64,000 nucleotides of DNA from Poindextera sp035604135 (GTDB taxonomy: Bacteria > Pseudomonadota > Alphaproteobacteria > Caulobacterales > Caulobacteraceae), in the NCBI GenBank assembly GCA_035604135.1, contig DATNJB010000044.1, positions 1-64,000 of the forward strand. Direction: 5' to 3'. Below the pieces are notes generated by a model. The model was not told where the DNA came from. It searched no databases and worked only from the letters and a program-made list of their open reading frames with translations. This document shows, one piece after another, positions 1 through 11,303 of this stretch. Every line of letters starts with the position of its first letter. Position 1 is the stretch's first letter. Made by a program: the position numbers and the translations under genes.

Positions 1-1
1 A

Positions 2-1023
2 ACGCCCGCCGGGGCGAGCTTCACCGTCGCGGGCGGCGGCTATGACCTGGAGATGGAGCCGCTGGAAGGTATCGACGCTGAGATCGTCGAAGGCCCCACT
101 GATGAGGACGGCTTTATCAAGTTCGCGCAGGATGCCGACGCGATCTATGCCAAAGGCATGCGTTTTACCAAGAAGATCATCGACGCGCTGCCGCAGAAGT
201 GCCGTGCGATCGTGCTGGGCAGCGTCGGCGTGGACAGCGTCGATGTGAAGGCCGCTACCGAGCGCGGCATTCCGGTGACCAACTGCCCAGACACGTTCAT
301 CGAGGAAGTCGCCGACCACGCGATGATGCTGCTGCTGGACGTGGCGCGGCTGACGCCGATGATGTCCAGGATGGCGCGCGACGGCGAATGGTACCAGGCG
401 CGCCCGATCCTGAGCCGCGTCCCCCGCCTGCTTGGCCAGACGCTCGGCCTTTTCGCCTTCGGCAACGTCGCCCGCTGCACGGCCCGGCGTGCGCAAGCCT
501 TCGGGCTGCGCGTCATCGCCTGCGATCCCTACGTAAGCGAGCTCGAGATCACCGCCGCCGGCGTCGAGCCGGTCGGGTTCGCCGAGCTGCTCGAGCGCAG
601 CGACTACCTCTCCGTCCACGCGCCGCACAACGACGAGACCGAGCACGCCATCAACGCCACGGCGCTGGCGCGAATGAAACCGACCGCGGTCGTGATCAAC
701 ACCGCCCGCGGCAACATCATCGACGAGGTCGCCCTGATCGAGGCGCTGCAGACCGGCATCATCGCCGGGGCCGGCCTCGACGTGCTCGAACAAGAGCCGC
801 CGTCCGACAACAACCCGCTGCTGACGATGGAGAACGTCGTTGTCACCCCGCACGTGGCGTCGGCCACCACCCGCATGCGGCCGGAGACCCGCCGCCGCGT
901 CGGCCGCGAGGTGGCGCTGGTGCTGCGCGGCAAGTGGCCGATGAGCTGCGTCAACCCCACCGTGCTGCCGCGCGTGGCGCTGGAGCGCTGGCAGCCCTAT
1001 CCGATGAGCCGGGGACCCAATCG

Positions 1024-1027
<4 letters not shown>
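2..1027 (+). CDS. D-2-hydroxyacid dehydrogenase (5' end outside window)
   Basis: NAD-dependent dehydrogenase of the D-isomer-specific 2-hydroxyacid family (phosphoglycerate dehydrogenase-like), cytosolic, interconverting a 2-hydroxyacid and a 2-oxoacid. The frame is open from base 2, so the start lies upstream; the first ATG inside is at 53. The nucleotide-binding segment reads FAFGNVAR, where the family usually has a glycine at the alanine position. The catalytic Arg (NTARGN), Glu (LEQEPP) and His (TPHVAS) follow in the canonical order. The stop overlaps the start of the next ThDP enzyme (ATGA at 1024), so the two are translationally coupled and probably share a pathway. Exact substrate unknown. 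Confidence 0.9.
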
Positions 1028-2655
<1,628 letters not shown>

Positions 2656-2660
2656 CGCAG

Positions 2661-3194
2661 ATGCCTGCCGCTCGCCCAATTCGGGATGCGACGCCGGACG
2701 ATGCGCCGGCGCTTGCGGCGCGGTTCGTGGAAGCCTGGCGCGACGAGCATGCTGGCCACCTGCCCGAGACAACGCTCGCGGCCCGTTCGCGCGCCGAGTC
2801 GGAGGCGAATTGGCGCAAGACGCTCGGCCGGGAGGAGGGCCGAGACGCGGCCGTGCTCGTCGCTGGCGCCGGACCGCTCGACGGTCTCGTCGTCGGCGTC
2901 CGGGAGGCCGCCGACTGGCCGGGCATCGCGGAAGTGACTTTGGTGCAGGTGGCCCGGTCGGCAAGGCGGCGGGGGCTCGGCTCGGCGCTGATGCGGGCGA
3001 TGGCCCGGCGGCTTGGTCAGGAAGGCGCGAGCGCTCTGATCGTCCGGGTGCTCGAGGTCAACGAGGAAGCCAGGCGGTTCTACGAAGCCCTGGGTGCCGA
3101 GCTTTCGGACAGCGTGCATGAAGTTGACGAGTCCGGGGTCAGCTTCACCGGGCGGACCTATCTCTGGCCCGACATCGGCCGGCTGAGCACCTAG
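2661..3194 (+). CDS. GNAT family N-acetyltransferase
   Basis: A 177-residue acetyl-CoA-dependent N-acetyltransferase. The acetyl-CoA loop is visible around residues 97-110 (VARSARRRGLGSALM, the R-x-x-G-x-G/A signature), followed by the beta-strand and NEEARRFYEALG helix typical of GNAT motif B. The ATG lies five bases after the ThDP enzyme's stop, so it is the third gene of that operon. Its stop interlocks with the convergent ThDP gene through CTAG at 3191-3194. Substrate cannot be inferred. Confidence 0.85.
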   Translation: MPAARPIRDATPDDAPALAARFVEAWRDEHAGHLPETTLAARSRAESEANWRKTLGREEGRDAAVLVAGAGPLDGLVVGVREAADWPGIAEVTLVQVARSARRRGLGSALMRAMARRLGQEGASALIVRVLEVNEEARRFYEALGAELSDSVHEVDESGVSFTGRTYLWPDIGRLST

Positions 3195-4729
3195 ATCAGC
3201 AGCTCGATCAGGAACGGGCCTTTGCGCTTCAGAGCGCTCGCCAGCAGGTCGGCGAAGCGGTCGGCGGTGTCGGCGGTGGCGCCTTCGACCCCCATGCCCT
3301 CGGCGATCTTTGGCCAGTCCAGGTCGGGGTTGCCTAAGTCCATCATCTCCAGCGCAGTGCGGCCCGGGTTGCCGCCGACGTTGGCGAGCTCGCCCAGCAG
3401 GATCTGGTACTTGCGGTTGGAGAGGATGACGGTTGTCACGTCCAGCCGCTCGCGCGCCTGCGTCCACAGCGACTGCACCGTGTACATGCCCGAGCCGTCG
3501 GCCTCGAGGTTGATCACCCGGCGCCCGCCCGCGGCCACGCCCGCGCCGACCGCCAGCGGCATGCCGCCGCCGATCGCTCCGCCGCTCGGGTTCATCCAGA
3601 TATGCGGCGGCGAGGCCTTGGTGAAGGTGCTCAGGCCCCGCCCGTACGTGATCGACTCGTCGACGACGATCGCGTCTTCCGGGAGCAGGGCGCCGACGGT
3701 CGTTGCGAACGACTCCGGCGTGAGCGGGCCTGTCCCCAGCTCCGCTCGCGGGCCGTAGTCGGGCGCAGCGACCTCGGGCGCGCCGAGCGCGGCGGCGAGG
3801 CGGGCGAGCGCGTCGACCGGGTCCTGGTCCTTCCGCGCCAGCACGTGGATCTGCGCGTCGTCGGGGATCGAGGTCTGCGGCTTGCCTGGATAGGCGAAGA
3901 AGGTGACCGGTTTGCGCGCCGCGCAGAGGATGAGGTGCTTGGTCCCCTTCATCGCCTGCACGGCGACTTCGACGACGTAGGGCACGCGGTCGAGCACGAT
4001 GCGCCCTTGACCCCGCGGTGTTATGCGCGAGGTGTCTGCCATCGCCCGGCAGCCGGTCGCCGCGGCGATCTGGTGCGCGAGCGCCAGGCCAGCGTCGCTC
4101 ACGCCATCGCAGCCGACCATCAGCACGACGCCCTCGCCGCCGCGGCGCAGGATCGCCGCCGCCTCGTCGATCTGGCTGGGCGCGGCGAGCGGGGTAGGCA
4201 GTTCCGGCAGGGCGTCCGCGACAACGCCGCCGTCGTTCCAGGAGGTGTCCGACGGGAGGATGAGCGTCGCGACCTGGCCGGGCGCGATCTTCGACGCCTG
4301 CACCGCCGCGGCGGCGTCCGCGCCCACCGTCGAGACGTCCATCGCGGTGCGCACCCAGCCGGAGACGCCTCTCGCCCAGCCCTCCGCATCGGCGGTCAGC
4401 GGCGGGTCGAGCAGCCGGTGGTATGTCGCCTGATCGCCCACGATGTTGACGATCGGGCTCATAGCCCGGCGGGCGTTGTGCAGGTTGGCGAGCCCGTTCC
4501 CCAGGCCAGGCCCGCAGTGCAGCAGGGTCGCGGCGGGCTTGCCCGTCACCCGCGCGTAGCCGTCGGCGGCCCCGGTCACCACGCCCTCGAACAGGCCGAG
4601 CACGCAGCGCATGCCGGGAATCCGGTCCAGCGCCGCGACGAAATGCATCTCCGAGGTGCCCGGGTTGGCGAAGCAGGTGTCGACGCCGCTCTTCAGCAGC
4701 GAATGAACGAGGCTCTCGGCGCCGTTCAT
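3191..4729 (-). CDS. ThDP-dependent decarboxylase/acetolactate synthase large-subunit-like
   Basis: A 512-residue ThDP enzyme of a different subfamily from the one at 1024, closer to benzoylformate decarboxylase-like 'acetolactate synthase large subunit' proteins. The activating glutamate is Glu48 (GLFEGV). The PP-domain motif near residue 408 is EADGSGMYT and is followed by SNRKYQIL, the usual arrangement of this subgroup. The ATG is preceded by an AGGAGGG-like Shine-Dalgarno (reverse complement of 4734-4740). It is transcribed opposite to the surrounding cluster, and its start faces the dehydrogenase at 4868 across 138 bp, which must hold both promoters. It probably decarboxylates or ligates an aromatic or branched 2-oxoacid. 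Confidence 0.85.
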   Translation of the reverse strand: MNGAESLVHSLLKSGVDTCFANPGTSEMHFVAALDRIPGMRCVLGLFEGVVTGAADGYARVTGKPAATLLHCGPGLGNGLANLHNARRAMSPIVNIVGDQATYHRLLDPPLTADAEGWARGVSGWVRTAMDVSTVGADAAAAVQASKIAPGQVATLILPSDTSWNDGGVVADALPELPTPLAAPSQIDEAAAILRRGGEGVVLMVGCDGVSDAGLALAHQIAAATGCRAMADTSRITPRGQGRIVLDRVPYVVEVAVQAMKGTKHLILCAARKPVTFFAYPGKPQTSIPDDAQIHVLARKDQDPVDALARLAAALGAPEVAAPDYGPRAELGTGPLTPESFATTVGALLPEDAIVVDESITYGRGLSTFTKASPPHIWMNPSGGAIGGGMPLAVGAGVAAGGRRVINLEADGSGMYTVQSLWTQARERLDVTTVILSNRKYQILLGELANVGGNPGRTALEMMDLGNPDLDWPKIAEGMGVEGATADTADRFADLLASALKRKGPFLIELLI

Positions 4730-4867
4730 GCGGCCCTCCTTTGCGCGAAGCAGAACAGGCGCCCCTTATCGCCGCCCGCTCGGCCTTAGGGAACACCTCG
4801 GGCATTGACCACCCGCCCAAGCGTCCCGAAAGCTTTCGCTCAGGGGAAACGCGGACGGGAAGCCAGC

Positions 4868-5935
4868 ATGATGATCGACGCGAAGCCTTTGACGACGCTC
4901 TTGAGCCTCATCCTCGAGACCGCCGGCGCCGAGCCCGAGCGGGCGCGCGTCTGCGCCGAGCACCTGGTGCTCGCCAACCTGAAGGGCCACGACTCGCACG
5001 GCGTCGGCATGGCGCCCTCCTATGTGCGCTGGATCAAGGCCGGCAAGCTCTTCCCCAACGCCCGGCCGAAGGTCGTCCAGGACGCGGGCGCGGTGATGGT
5101 GGTCGATGGTCAGTACGGGCTGGGCGCGCCGGTCGCGCGCGAGACGATCGATTTCGCCATCGCGCGTGCAAAGCAGATGGGCGTTGCGTGTGTGGCGCTG
5201 CGCAACAGCTGCCACATCGGGCGCATCGGGACGTACGGCGAGCAGTGCGCCGACGCCGGCCTGGTCTCGATCCATTATGTCAACGTGGTCGGCCACCCCC
5301 CGCAGGTCGCGCCTTACGGGGGCCGCGAGGCGCGCATGGTCACCAACCCCTATTGCTGCACGGTTCCCCGCGCGAACGGCGAGCACATTGTGCTCGACTT
5401 CGCCACCAGCTTCGTCGCCATCGGCAAGCTCCGCGTCGCCTACATGGAGGGTAAGTCCGTACCGCCGGGCGCGCTGGTCGACGCCCAGGGCAAACCGACC
5501 ACCGACCCGCGCACCTTCTTTCGCGCCGACGACCGCTCGCTGCTCCTGCCGTTCGGGCTGCACAAGGGCGGCGGCATGCAGATCCTCTGCGAGATCCTGG
5601 GCGGCGCGCTCGCCGGGCAGTGGACCATGCAACCGGGGTCGAACCGGGCCTACGGCGCGGCCGTCAACAACATGCTCTCCATCGTGCTCGATCCCGATGC
5701 GCTGGGCGGCCGCGCGGCTTACGAGGCCGAGGCCAAGGCGATGCTCGACTACATTCGCTCGACGCCGCCGGCCGAAGGCATCGACCGCGTGCGCCTGCCG
5801 GGCGACCCCGAGCGCGAGAGTGCGGCCAAGCGCTCGGTCGAGGGTATCCCGATCGACGACAACACCTGGCGCGAGCTTCGTGATGCGGGCTTGAGCGTCG
5901 GCCTCGACGAAGCGGCGCTCGACGCGGTCGCCTGA
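4868..5935 (+). CDS. Malate/L-lactate dehydrogenase family oxidoreductase (Ldh_2)
   Basis: A 355-residue NAD(P)-dependent dehydrogenase of the type-2 malate/L-lactate dehydrogenase family, a fold unrelated to classical LDH. Family landmarks are HDSHGVG at residues 41-47, NSCHIGRIGTY near 118 and the glycine-rich HKGGGMQILCEILGGAL segment near 235. Two adjacent ATGs (4868 and 4871) are possible starts, with GGGA about ten bases upstream. Family members reduce varied 2-oxoacids, including malate, ureidoglycolate, delta-piperideine-2-carboxylate and sulfolactate. It is the first gene of the right-hand part of the catabolic cluster. Confidence 0.87.
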   Translation: MMIDAKPLTTLLSLILETAGAEPERARVCAEHLVLANLKGHDSHGVGMAPSYVRWIKAGKLFPNARPKVVQDAGAVMVVDGQYGLGAPVARETIDFAIARAKQMGVACVALRNSCHIGRIGTYGEQCADAGLVSIHYVNVVGHPPQVAPYGGREARMVTNPYCCTVPRANGEHIVLDFATSFVAIGKLRVAYMEGKSVPPGALVDAQGKPTTDPRTFFRADDRSLLLPFGLHKGGGMQILCEILGGALAGQWTMQPGSNRAYGAAVNNMLSIVLDPDALGGRAAYEAEAKAMLDYIRSTPPAEGIDRVRLPGDPERESAAKRSVEGIPIDDNTWRELRDAGLSVGLDEAALDAVA

Positions 5936-6018
5936 CGCCTTGCCCGATCGCCGCCGGCCGCCGCCTGGCGGCGAATTGACGCTGGACTTCCCTAGCGGTC
6001 GCGTCGTCAGCTAGCCCG

Positions 6019-6789
6019 ATGGCGAGCGGGGTGCACACAGAAGGCCGGTTGGCCGGCAAGGTCGCGATCGTCACCGGCGCCGCGTCGGGGTTCGGGGCGG
6101 GCATCGCGACCCGGTTCGTCGCCGAAGGCGCCAAGGTGGTCATCGCCGACGTGAACGGCGAGGGCGCGGCGGCGCTCGCCGCCGAGCTCGGCGATGCCGC
6201 TCTCGCCACGCGCGCGGACGTCTCGGTCGATGCCGACGTGGCCGCCCTGGCCGCGGCGGCGACCGCGTTCGGTGGGCGCATCGACATCCTGGTCAACAAC
6301 GCCGGCGTGGGCCAGGGACCCACCCCGCTCGAGTCGGTCGCCGAAGCGGAGTTCGACCGGCTGATCGCCGTCAACGCCAAGTCGGTCTACCTGACCGCGC
6401 GCCACGTCGTTCCGGCCATGAAGGCGGCCAGGGCCGGCGCGATCCTCAACATCGCCTCGACCGGCGGCGTCAGCCCGCGCCCAAACCTGACCTGGTACAA
6501 TGCCTCGAAGGGCTGGATGATCACCGCGACCCGCGCCATGGCCATCGAGCTGGCGCGCTGGGGCGTGCGGGTGAACGCGATCAACCCGGTCGCCGGCGAC
6601 ACGCCGCTCTTGGCGACCTTCATGGGCGAGGACACGCCGGAGGCCAGGGCGCGCATCCTGACCACCATCCCGCTCCGACGCCTCTCCACGCCCACGGACA
6701 TCGCCAACGCCGCGGTCTTCCTCTGCTCGGACGAAGCCTCGATGATCACCGGCGTCGCGCTCGAGGTCGACGGCGGCCGCTGCCTATGA
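6019..6789 (+). CDS. Short-chain dehydrogenase/reductase (SDR)
   Basis: A 256-residue classical SDR. TGAASGFG near residue 20 is the NAD(P)-binding turn, NNAG follows, and the catalytic Ser (NIAST), Tyr and Lys (YNASKG, Tyr about 160) are intact. The C-terminal ITGVALEVDGG is typical of 3-oxoacyl reductase and glucose-dehydrogenase-like SDRs. The ATGA overlap with the M20 hydrolase at 6786 shows translational coupling. Acidic residue Asp at the end of beta-2 (VIADVN) suggests preference for NAD over NADP, by family rules. Confidence 0.88.
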   Translation: MASGVHTEGRLAGKVAIVTGAASGFGAGIATRFVAEGAKVVIADVNGEGAAALAAELGDAALATRADVSVDADVAALAAAATAFGGRIDILVNNAGVGQGPTPLESVAEAEFDRLIAVNAKSVYLTARHVVPAMKAARAGAILNIASTGGVSPRPNLTWYNASKGWMITATRAMAIELARWGVRVNAINPVAGDTPLLATFMGEDTPEARARILTTIPLRRLSTPTDIANAAVFLCSDEASMITGVALEVDGGRCL

Positions 6790-8078
6790 CGCATCCGGGC
6801 GAAGAGGCCCTGCTCGCCGAAATCGAGGCGCGCGAGGCGGAGGTGGTGGCGTTGACGCAGGCGCTGATCCGCATCCCCTCGGTCAACCCGCCCGGCGAAC
6901 ACTACCGCGATTGCGTGGAGCTCATCGGCCAAAGGCTGGCGCCGCGCGGTTTCGCGCTCACCTACCTCCGCGCCGAGGGCGCGCCAGGCGACAGCGACCG
7001 CTACCCGCGCTGGAACCTGATCGCGCGCCACGAAGGCGCATCGCCAGGGCCTTGCGTGCACTTCAACGGCCACATCGACGTGGTCGCGCCTGGCGAAGGG
7101 TGGACGCGGCCGCCGTTCGGCGCGCAGGTCGAGGGCGGCCGGGTGTACGGGCGCGGCTCGTGCGACATGAAAGGCGGCCTCGCCGCCGCTATCGTCGCGG
7201 TCGAGGCGTTGATCGACTCCGGCGCCCCGCTGCCGGGCGCACTCGAGATCTCCGGCACCGGCGATGAGGAGTCGGGCGGGCTGGGCGGCGTCGCCTGGCT
7301 CGCCGAGCGCGGCTGGTTCTCCAAGCCCCGCGTCGATCATGTGATCATCCCCGAGCCGCTCAACGTGGACCGGGTCTGCATCGGCCATCGCGGCGTGTGG
7401 TGGGGCGAGATCGAGACCAAGGGGCGCATAGCCCACGGCTCCATGCCGTTCCTCGGCGACTCAGCCATCCGCCACATGGCCGCCGTGCTGGAGGCGTTCG
7501 AGACCCGCCTCTATCCGGCGCTGGAGAGCCAGGCCACCGCCATGCCGGTCGAACCGCCGGGCGCGAGGACGCCCACGCTCAACATCAACGGCCTGCATGG
7601 CGGCCAGCCGGACCTTGACCCCGGCGAAGCGGCCGGCCTTCCCGCGCCGCTGGTCGCCGACGCCTGCCGCCTGGTCTTCGATCGACGCCTGCTGATCGAG
7701 GAGGACCTGGAGGAGGTGAAGGCCGAGATGCGCGCCCTGCTCGACGGGCTTGTGCAGGCCCGGCCCGGGTTCCGCTATTCGCTGCGCGATCTTCTGGAGG
7801 TGCGCCCGTCGATGACCGAGCCGGACCGGCCGGTGGTGCGCGCCGCGGCCGAAGCGGTGCGCCGCGTGCTCGGCCGCGAGGCGAAGCTCATCTGCTCGCC
7901 GGGCACCTACGACCAGAAGCACATCGACCGCATCGGTCAGTTGCGCGATTGCGTTGCCTACGGCCCGGGCATCCTCGACCTGGCCCACCAGCCCGACGAA
8001 TACGTCGAGATCGCGGACATGGTCGCCTCCGCCAAGGTGATGGCGCTGGCCGCCTACGCGCTGCTGACCGGCGCATGA
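6786..8078 (+). CDS. M20 family metallopeptidase/deacylase (ArgE/DapE-like)
   Basis: A 430-residue cytosolic zinc amidohydrolase resembling acetylornithine deacetylase and succinyl-diaminopimelate desuccinylase. The two-metal site is visible in order: NGHIDVV (His), GSCDMKGG (bridging Asp), TGDEESGG (catalytic Glu and metal Glu), IPEP and LAHQPDEY (C-terminal His). The lid/dimer domain lies between about residues 205 and 320. Start and stop overlap both neighbours (ATGA at 6786 and 8075), placing it centrally in the SDR–M20–PRISE operon. It probably removes an acyl group from an amide intermediate; a role in arginine or lysine synthesis is not supported by the context. Confidence 0.88.
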   Translation: MTHPGEEALLAEIEAREAEVVALTQALIRIPSVNPPGEHYRDCVELIGQRLAPRGFALTYLRAEGAPGDSDRYPRWNLIARHEGASPGPCVHFNGHIDVVAPGEGWTRPPFGAQVEGGRVYGRGSCDMKGGLAAAIVAVEALIDSGAPLPGALEISGTGDEESGGLGGVAWLAERGWFSKPRVDHVIIPEPLNVDRVCIGHRGVWWGEIETKGRIAHGSMPFLGDSAIRHMAAVLEAFETRLYPALESQATAMPVEPPGARTPTLNINGLHGGQPDLDPGEAAGLPAPLVADACRLVFDRRLLIEEDLEEVKAEMRALLDGLVQARPGFRYSLRDLLEVRPSMTEPDRPVVRAAAEAVRRVLGREAKLICSPGTYDQKHIDRIGQLRDCVAYGPGILDLAHQPDEYVEIADMVASAKVMALAAYALLTGA

Positions 8079-9169
8079 GCAAGACCGTTCTCGTCGCCGG
8101 CGCCTCCGGGCTGGTGGGCTTCGCGGCGATGCGGGCGCTGGCGAAGGAGCCGGGAACCCGCGTGATTGCGGTCTCGCGGCGCGAGCCGATCGAGACTTCC
8201 GGCGCGACTTGGATACAGGCCGATCTCACCGACGAAGCCGCATGCGCGCGCATCTTCGAGGCGATGGCCGAGGTGACGCACCTGGTGTTCACGGCGCTTT
8301 ACGAGAAGCCGGAAGTCATCCCCGGCTGGCTCGATCCGGAGCAGATCGAGACCAACGGGCGGATGCTGCGCAACCTGTTCGAGCCGCTGCGCAGGGTGGC
8401 CAAAGGGCTCCGTCAGGTGATCCTGCTGCAGGGAACCAAGGCATACGGCGCCCATGTGCGGCAGATCGACGTGCCTGCGCGGCCCGGCCGTTCGGAGGCC
8501 CGCGACATCCCCAACTTCTACTGGGTCCAGCAGGACTATCTGGAGGACCTTCAGGCCGGCGCCGGCTGGGGTCTCACCATCATGCGGCCGCAGATCGTCT
8601 GCGGCGTCGCGGTCGGCGCGGCCCTGAACCCGGTCGCGGCCATCGGCGCCTATGGCGCGCTATGCAAGGAGGCCGGCGAGCCGCTGCACTTCACCGGCGG
8701 CAAGGCGCTGCTGGTGCTCGAGGCCGTGCACGCCGACCTCATCGCCGAGGCTATCGTCTGGGCGACCAACAACCCCGTCTCACACGGCGAGGCCTACAAC
8801 CTGACCAACGGCGACGTGATGACGTTCCGTGGCGTGTGGCCGGCGATCGCCGACGAGCTCGGCATGGAGGTCGGCGAAGACCGTCCGCAGCGCCTACAGG
8901 AGACGATGCCCGACCGCGCAGCCGACTGGCAAAGGCTCGTCGCCAGGTACGGATTGCGCGCGCCCGACCTCGACGCCTTCGTCGCGCAGTCTTTCCAGTA
9001 CGCGGACTTCCTCCTAGGCCCCGGACGGGACGAGGTCCGCGGAACGCCGGCCATCGTGTCGGCAATCAACCTGCGTCAGGACGGCTTCCACACGGTCTGG
9101 GACTCGGAGGACATGCTCCGCGACTGCATCCGCCAGTTCCGCGCGCTCAAGCTGCTGCCGCCCCGGTGA
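8075..9169 (+). CDS. PRISE-type SDR (enone reductase-like)
   Basis: A 364-residue extended SDR. The N-terminal VAGASGLVGFAAM is the dinucleotide-binding turn. The NFYWVQQDYL segment near residue 147 matches the NFYY-type active-site motif of the progesterone 5-beta-reductase/iridoid-synthase (PRISE) family, which reduces activated C=C bonds. A C-terminal substrate domain with VWDSEDML follows. It overlaps the M20 gene by ATGA and closes the operon; the opposite-strand kinase begins six bases past its stop. The substrate is probably an enal, enone or enoate of the same pathway. Confidence 0.82.
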   Translation: MSKTVLVAGASGLVGFAAMRALAKEPGTRVIAVSRREPIETSGATWIQADLTDEAACARIFEAMAEVTHLVFTALYEKPEVIPGWLDPEQIETNGRMLRNLFEPLRRVAKGLRQVILLQGTKAYGAHVRQIDVPARPGRSEARDIPNFYWVQQDYLEDLQAGAGWGLTIMRPQIVCGVAVGAALNPVAAIGAYGALCKEAGEPLHFTGGKALLVLEAVHADLIAEAIVWATNNPVSHGEAYNLTNGDVMTFRGVWPAIADELGMEVGEDRPQRLQETMPDRAADWQRLVARYGLRAPDLDAFVAQSFQYADFLLGPGRDEVRGTPAIVSAINLRQDGFHTVWDSEDMLRDCIRQFRALKLLPPR

Positions 9170-9175
9170 GGCGGG

Positions 9176-10042
9176 TCAGGCGACCGGGGGCAGGCCTAGC
9201 GCGCGCTGCGCCCACGGGAGGGCCGTGGCTAGTTGCGCCCTCTGGATTTCGCGAACCCGCGGCGCGTCCGGGATGATCGCCAAGCCGGCGCGGGCGGCAA
9301 AGTAGCCGGAGACCCGCGCGGCCACCTCCGCGTGGCCGGCCAGCAGCACCTCCGGCCGCGGCCCACGCTCCAGTTCGAGGCTCGGGAGCCAGAAGCCGAG
9401 GTCGAGCGCCGCATTGCCCTGGCAGGCTTCCGCCCGGTCGATGAACTTAGGCCCCGAGCGGGTGACGCAGATGTTGTCGCTCCTGAGGTCGAAGTGGGTC
9501 AGCGCCGTGCCTTCGACCGCGCAGGCCGCCTCCGCCGCGAGCGTGGGCAGCGCGCGGTCCAGCCAGGCCCGTGAGGCGAGCGCCAAGCTGAGGAAGGGCC
9601 ACGGATCCTCGGCCACGACGGTCCAGCCGAGCAGGCCGTCGGGCATCACCTCGGCCAGCGTGGGCAGGTCGGCCGAGCACGCGTGCATGGCCTCGATCGA
9701 CGCTCGCACCTGGTCGATCAGCGCCGGCGTCCACGGAGGCGGCCAGGTCGCGTCGCTGAGGTCTTCGATCAGCAGCAGGGGGGCATCGGGATCATCATCC
9801 CAGCCGATGAAGGCCGGTGCAAAGTCGCCCGCGACCACGGCGTAGGCGCGCGCCTCGCGGCGGAGCATGTCCGCGGTGATCGCGTTCGTCGCCACCTTGA
9901 GGAAGCAGCGCTCGCCGCCAGCAGAGCCGACATAGCGCGCCGCTGGCGTGTAGCCGCCATGCACTCGCCGCCACGTGCGCGGCGTCCAGCCCAATAGAGC
10001 GGCGGCGCGCTCTCTGACCGATCCTGAGGGCTCGCCCGACAT
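9176..10042 (-). CDS. Phosphotransferase family (APH-like small-molecule kinase)
   Basis: A 288-residue protein-kinase-like small-molecule kinase. The N-lobe has ERCFLKVATN with the ATP lysine. The catalytic loop THFDLRSDN carries the catalytic Asp and metal Asn, and FIDRAEA carries the metal Asp, with Arg where most relatives have Trp. The ATG at 10042 is preferred; a GTG at 10084 in frame would add 14 poorly conserved residues. It is convergent with the PRISE gene and precedes nothing coupled on its strand. Members phosphorylate aminoglycosides, homoserine, choline or CoA-type alcohols; there is no evidence here for antibiotic resistance. Confidence 0.75.
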   Translation of the reverse strand: MSGEPSGSVRERAAALLGWTPRTWRRVHGGYTPAARYVGSAGGERCFLKVATNAITADMLRREARAYAVVAGDFAPAFIGWDDDPDAPLLLIEDLSDATWPPPWTPALIDQVRASIEAMHACSADLPTLAEVMPDGLLGWTVVAEDPWPFLSLALASRAWLDRALPTLAAEAACAVEGTALTHFDLRSDNICVTRSGPKFIDRAEACQGNAALDLGFWLPSLELERGPRPEVLLAGHAEVAARVSGYFAARAGLAIIPDAPRVREIQRAQLATALPWAQRALGLPPVA

Positions 10043-10127
10043 CGGCTTCAGTAGCACGACGGGCCGCCGCCCCGGGCGGGGCACGCCCGGCTGCAGACGT
10101 AGGCTTGCCTCTGTGCGGCGCCGTTCT

Positions 10128-11177
10128 TCAGGGAACCAGCACCACCCGGCCGACCACGTTGCCGGCCTTCAGGTCCTCCAGCACCTGGTTCGCCGACGAG
10201 AGCGGGACTTCGCGAACGGGAATCGGGTCGATCTTGCCGTCGCGCACCAGGGCCATCATCGCCTCGGCTTCGGCCAGCGAGCCCACGTACGAACCGCCGA
10301 TGGTGAGCGCGCGGAGCGGGAACATCGGGATCGGCATGCCCATGGCCCCGCCGAACAGGCCGACGATCACCACCCGGCCGCCGCGGCGCACGGTCTGGGT
10401 GTCGAACGCGAACGTCGCTTCCGAGCCCACGAAGTCGACGACGCCAAGCGCCCCGCCGCCGGTGTCGGCCATCAGCTTGCCGACCGCTTCCGGGTCCTTG
10501 GTGTTGTAGACGGCCTTCGCGCCCGCCCCCATCGCCGCCTGCAGGCGACCGTCGTCGATGTCGGCGACCAGCGGACCCTTGCCGAAGCGGTGCTTGGCGA
10601 ACTCGATGCCCATCATGCCGACGCCGCCGGCACCCACGATCAGCACGTCGTCGTCGGGCCCGAGCTCGGGAACCTTGGAGATGGCGCCGTAGGCGGTGAG
10701 GCCCGAGCACATGTAGGTCGCGGCCAGAGCCGGCGGCGTCTTGCCATAGTCGATCAGGTAGCGCGGATGCGGGACCATGACGTGGCTCGCGTAGCCCCCG
10801 GGCGTGCCCGCCGAACAGCCCAGGTTGCGCGGCCGGTTGCAGTAGTTCTCCTCGCCGCGCAGGCAGCTCGCGCAGGTCCCGCACCCGATCCAGGAGTAGA
10901 GCGCGCGGTGGTCGCCCACCTTCACGCCGCTCGCATCCGGGCCGAGCGCGACCACCTCGCCGGCCACCTCGTGCCCCAGCGTGTGCGGCAACGGCAGGCC
11001 GAGCGGCAGCTTCGCCTGCCCGCCCAGCCCGATGAATCCTTCGTGGATGTGGACGTCGGAGTGGCAGACGCCACAATGCTCGACGCGCACCAGGACCTCG
11101 GTCCCCTTCGGCTCCGGCGTCGGCGCCTCGATCCTTTGCAGCGGCTTGCCGAACTCGGTGATCGCCTCGCAATACAT
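10128..11177 (-). CDS. Zinc-dependent alcohol dehydrogenase (MDR family)
   Basis: A 349-residue medium-chain dehydrogenase. The catalytic zinc ligands Cys35/Cys38 region reads EHCGVCHSDVH, with LGHEVAGEV following. The structural-zinc lobe is CGTCASCLRGEENYC. The Rossmann motif is GAGGVGMMG near residue 175. These features fit an NAD-dependent primary-alcohol or formaldehyde-type dehydrogenase. The start faces accA across 126 bp, a divergent promoter region, and an AAGGAAGCGC-type ribosome-binding site precedes the ATG. Single-gene transcript by appearance. Confidence 0.9.
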   Translation of the reverse strand: MYCEAITEFGKPLQRIEAPTPEPKGTEVLVRVEHCGVCHSDVHIHEGFIGLGGQAKLPLGLPLPHTLGHEVAGEVVALGPDASGVKVGDHRALYSWIGCGTCASCLRGEENYCNRPRNLGCSAGTPGGYASHVMVPHPRYLIDYGKTPPALAATYMCSGLTAYGAISKVPELGPDDDVLIVGAGGVGMMGIEFAKHRFGKGPLVADIDDGRLQAAMGAGAKAVYNTKDPEAVGKLMADTGGGALGVVDFVGSEATFAFDTQTVRRGGRVVIVGLFGGAMGMPIPMFPLRALTIGGSYVGSLAEAEAMMALVRDGKIDPIPVREVPLSSANQVLEDLKAGNVVGRVVLVP

Positions 11178-11303
11178 GACGCGCTTCCTTTCTTGCTGGT
11201 GACGCGTTCTTCTAGCAGACGCTTGAGCCGCGCGCCTTGCTCGCGGGCGCCCTTGCGCCTACTTTCGCCGGCTTTCGCCGAGGGGCGGCGGGCAAGGGGT
11301 TCG

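Noticed and set aside
5945..5980. GC-rich hairpin between the Ldh_2 and SDR genes as a terminator.
   Set aside because: The loop would be only one base and no T-run follows; the composition alone can give such stems.
9176..10042. Aminoglycoside resistance gene.
   Set aside because: The fold is shared by many small-molecule kinases; no resistance context or specific signature is present.
10043..10127. Extension of the phosphotransferase to GTG 10084.
   Set aside because: The extra 14 residues are Arg/Pro-rich and unconserved in appearance; ATG 10042 gives a normal N-terminus.
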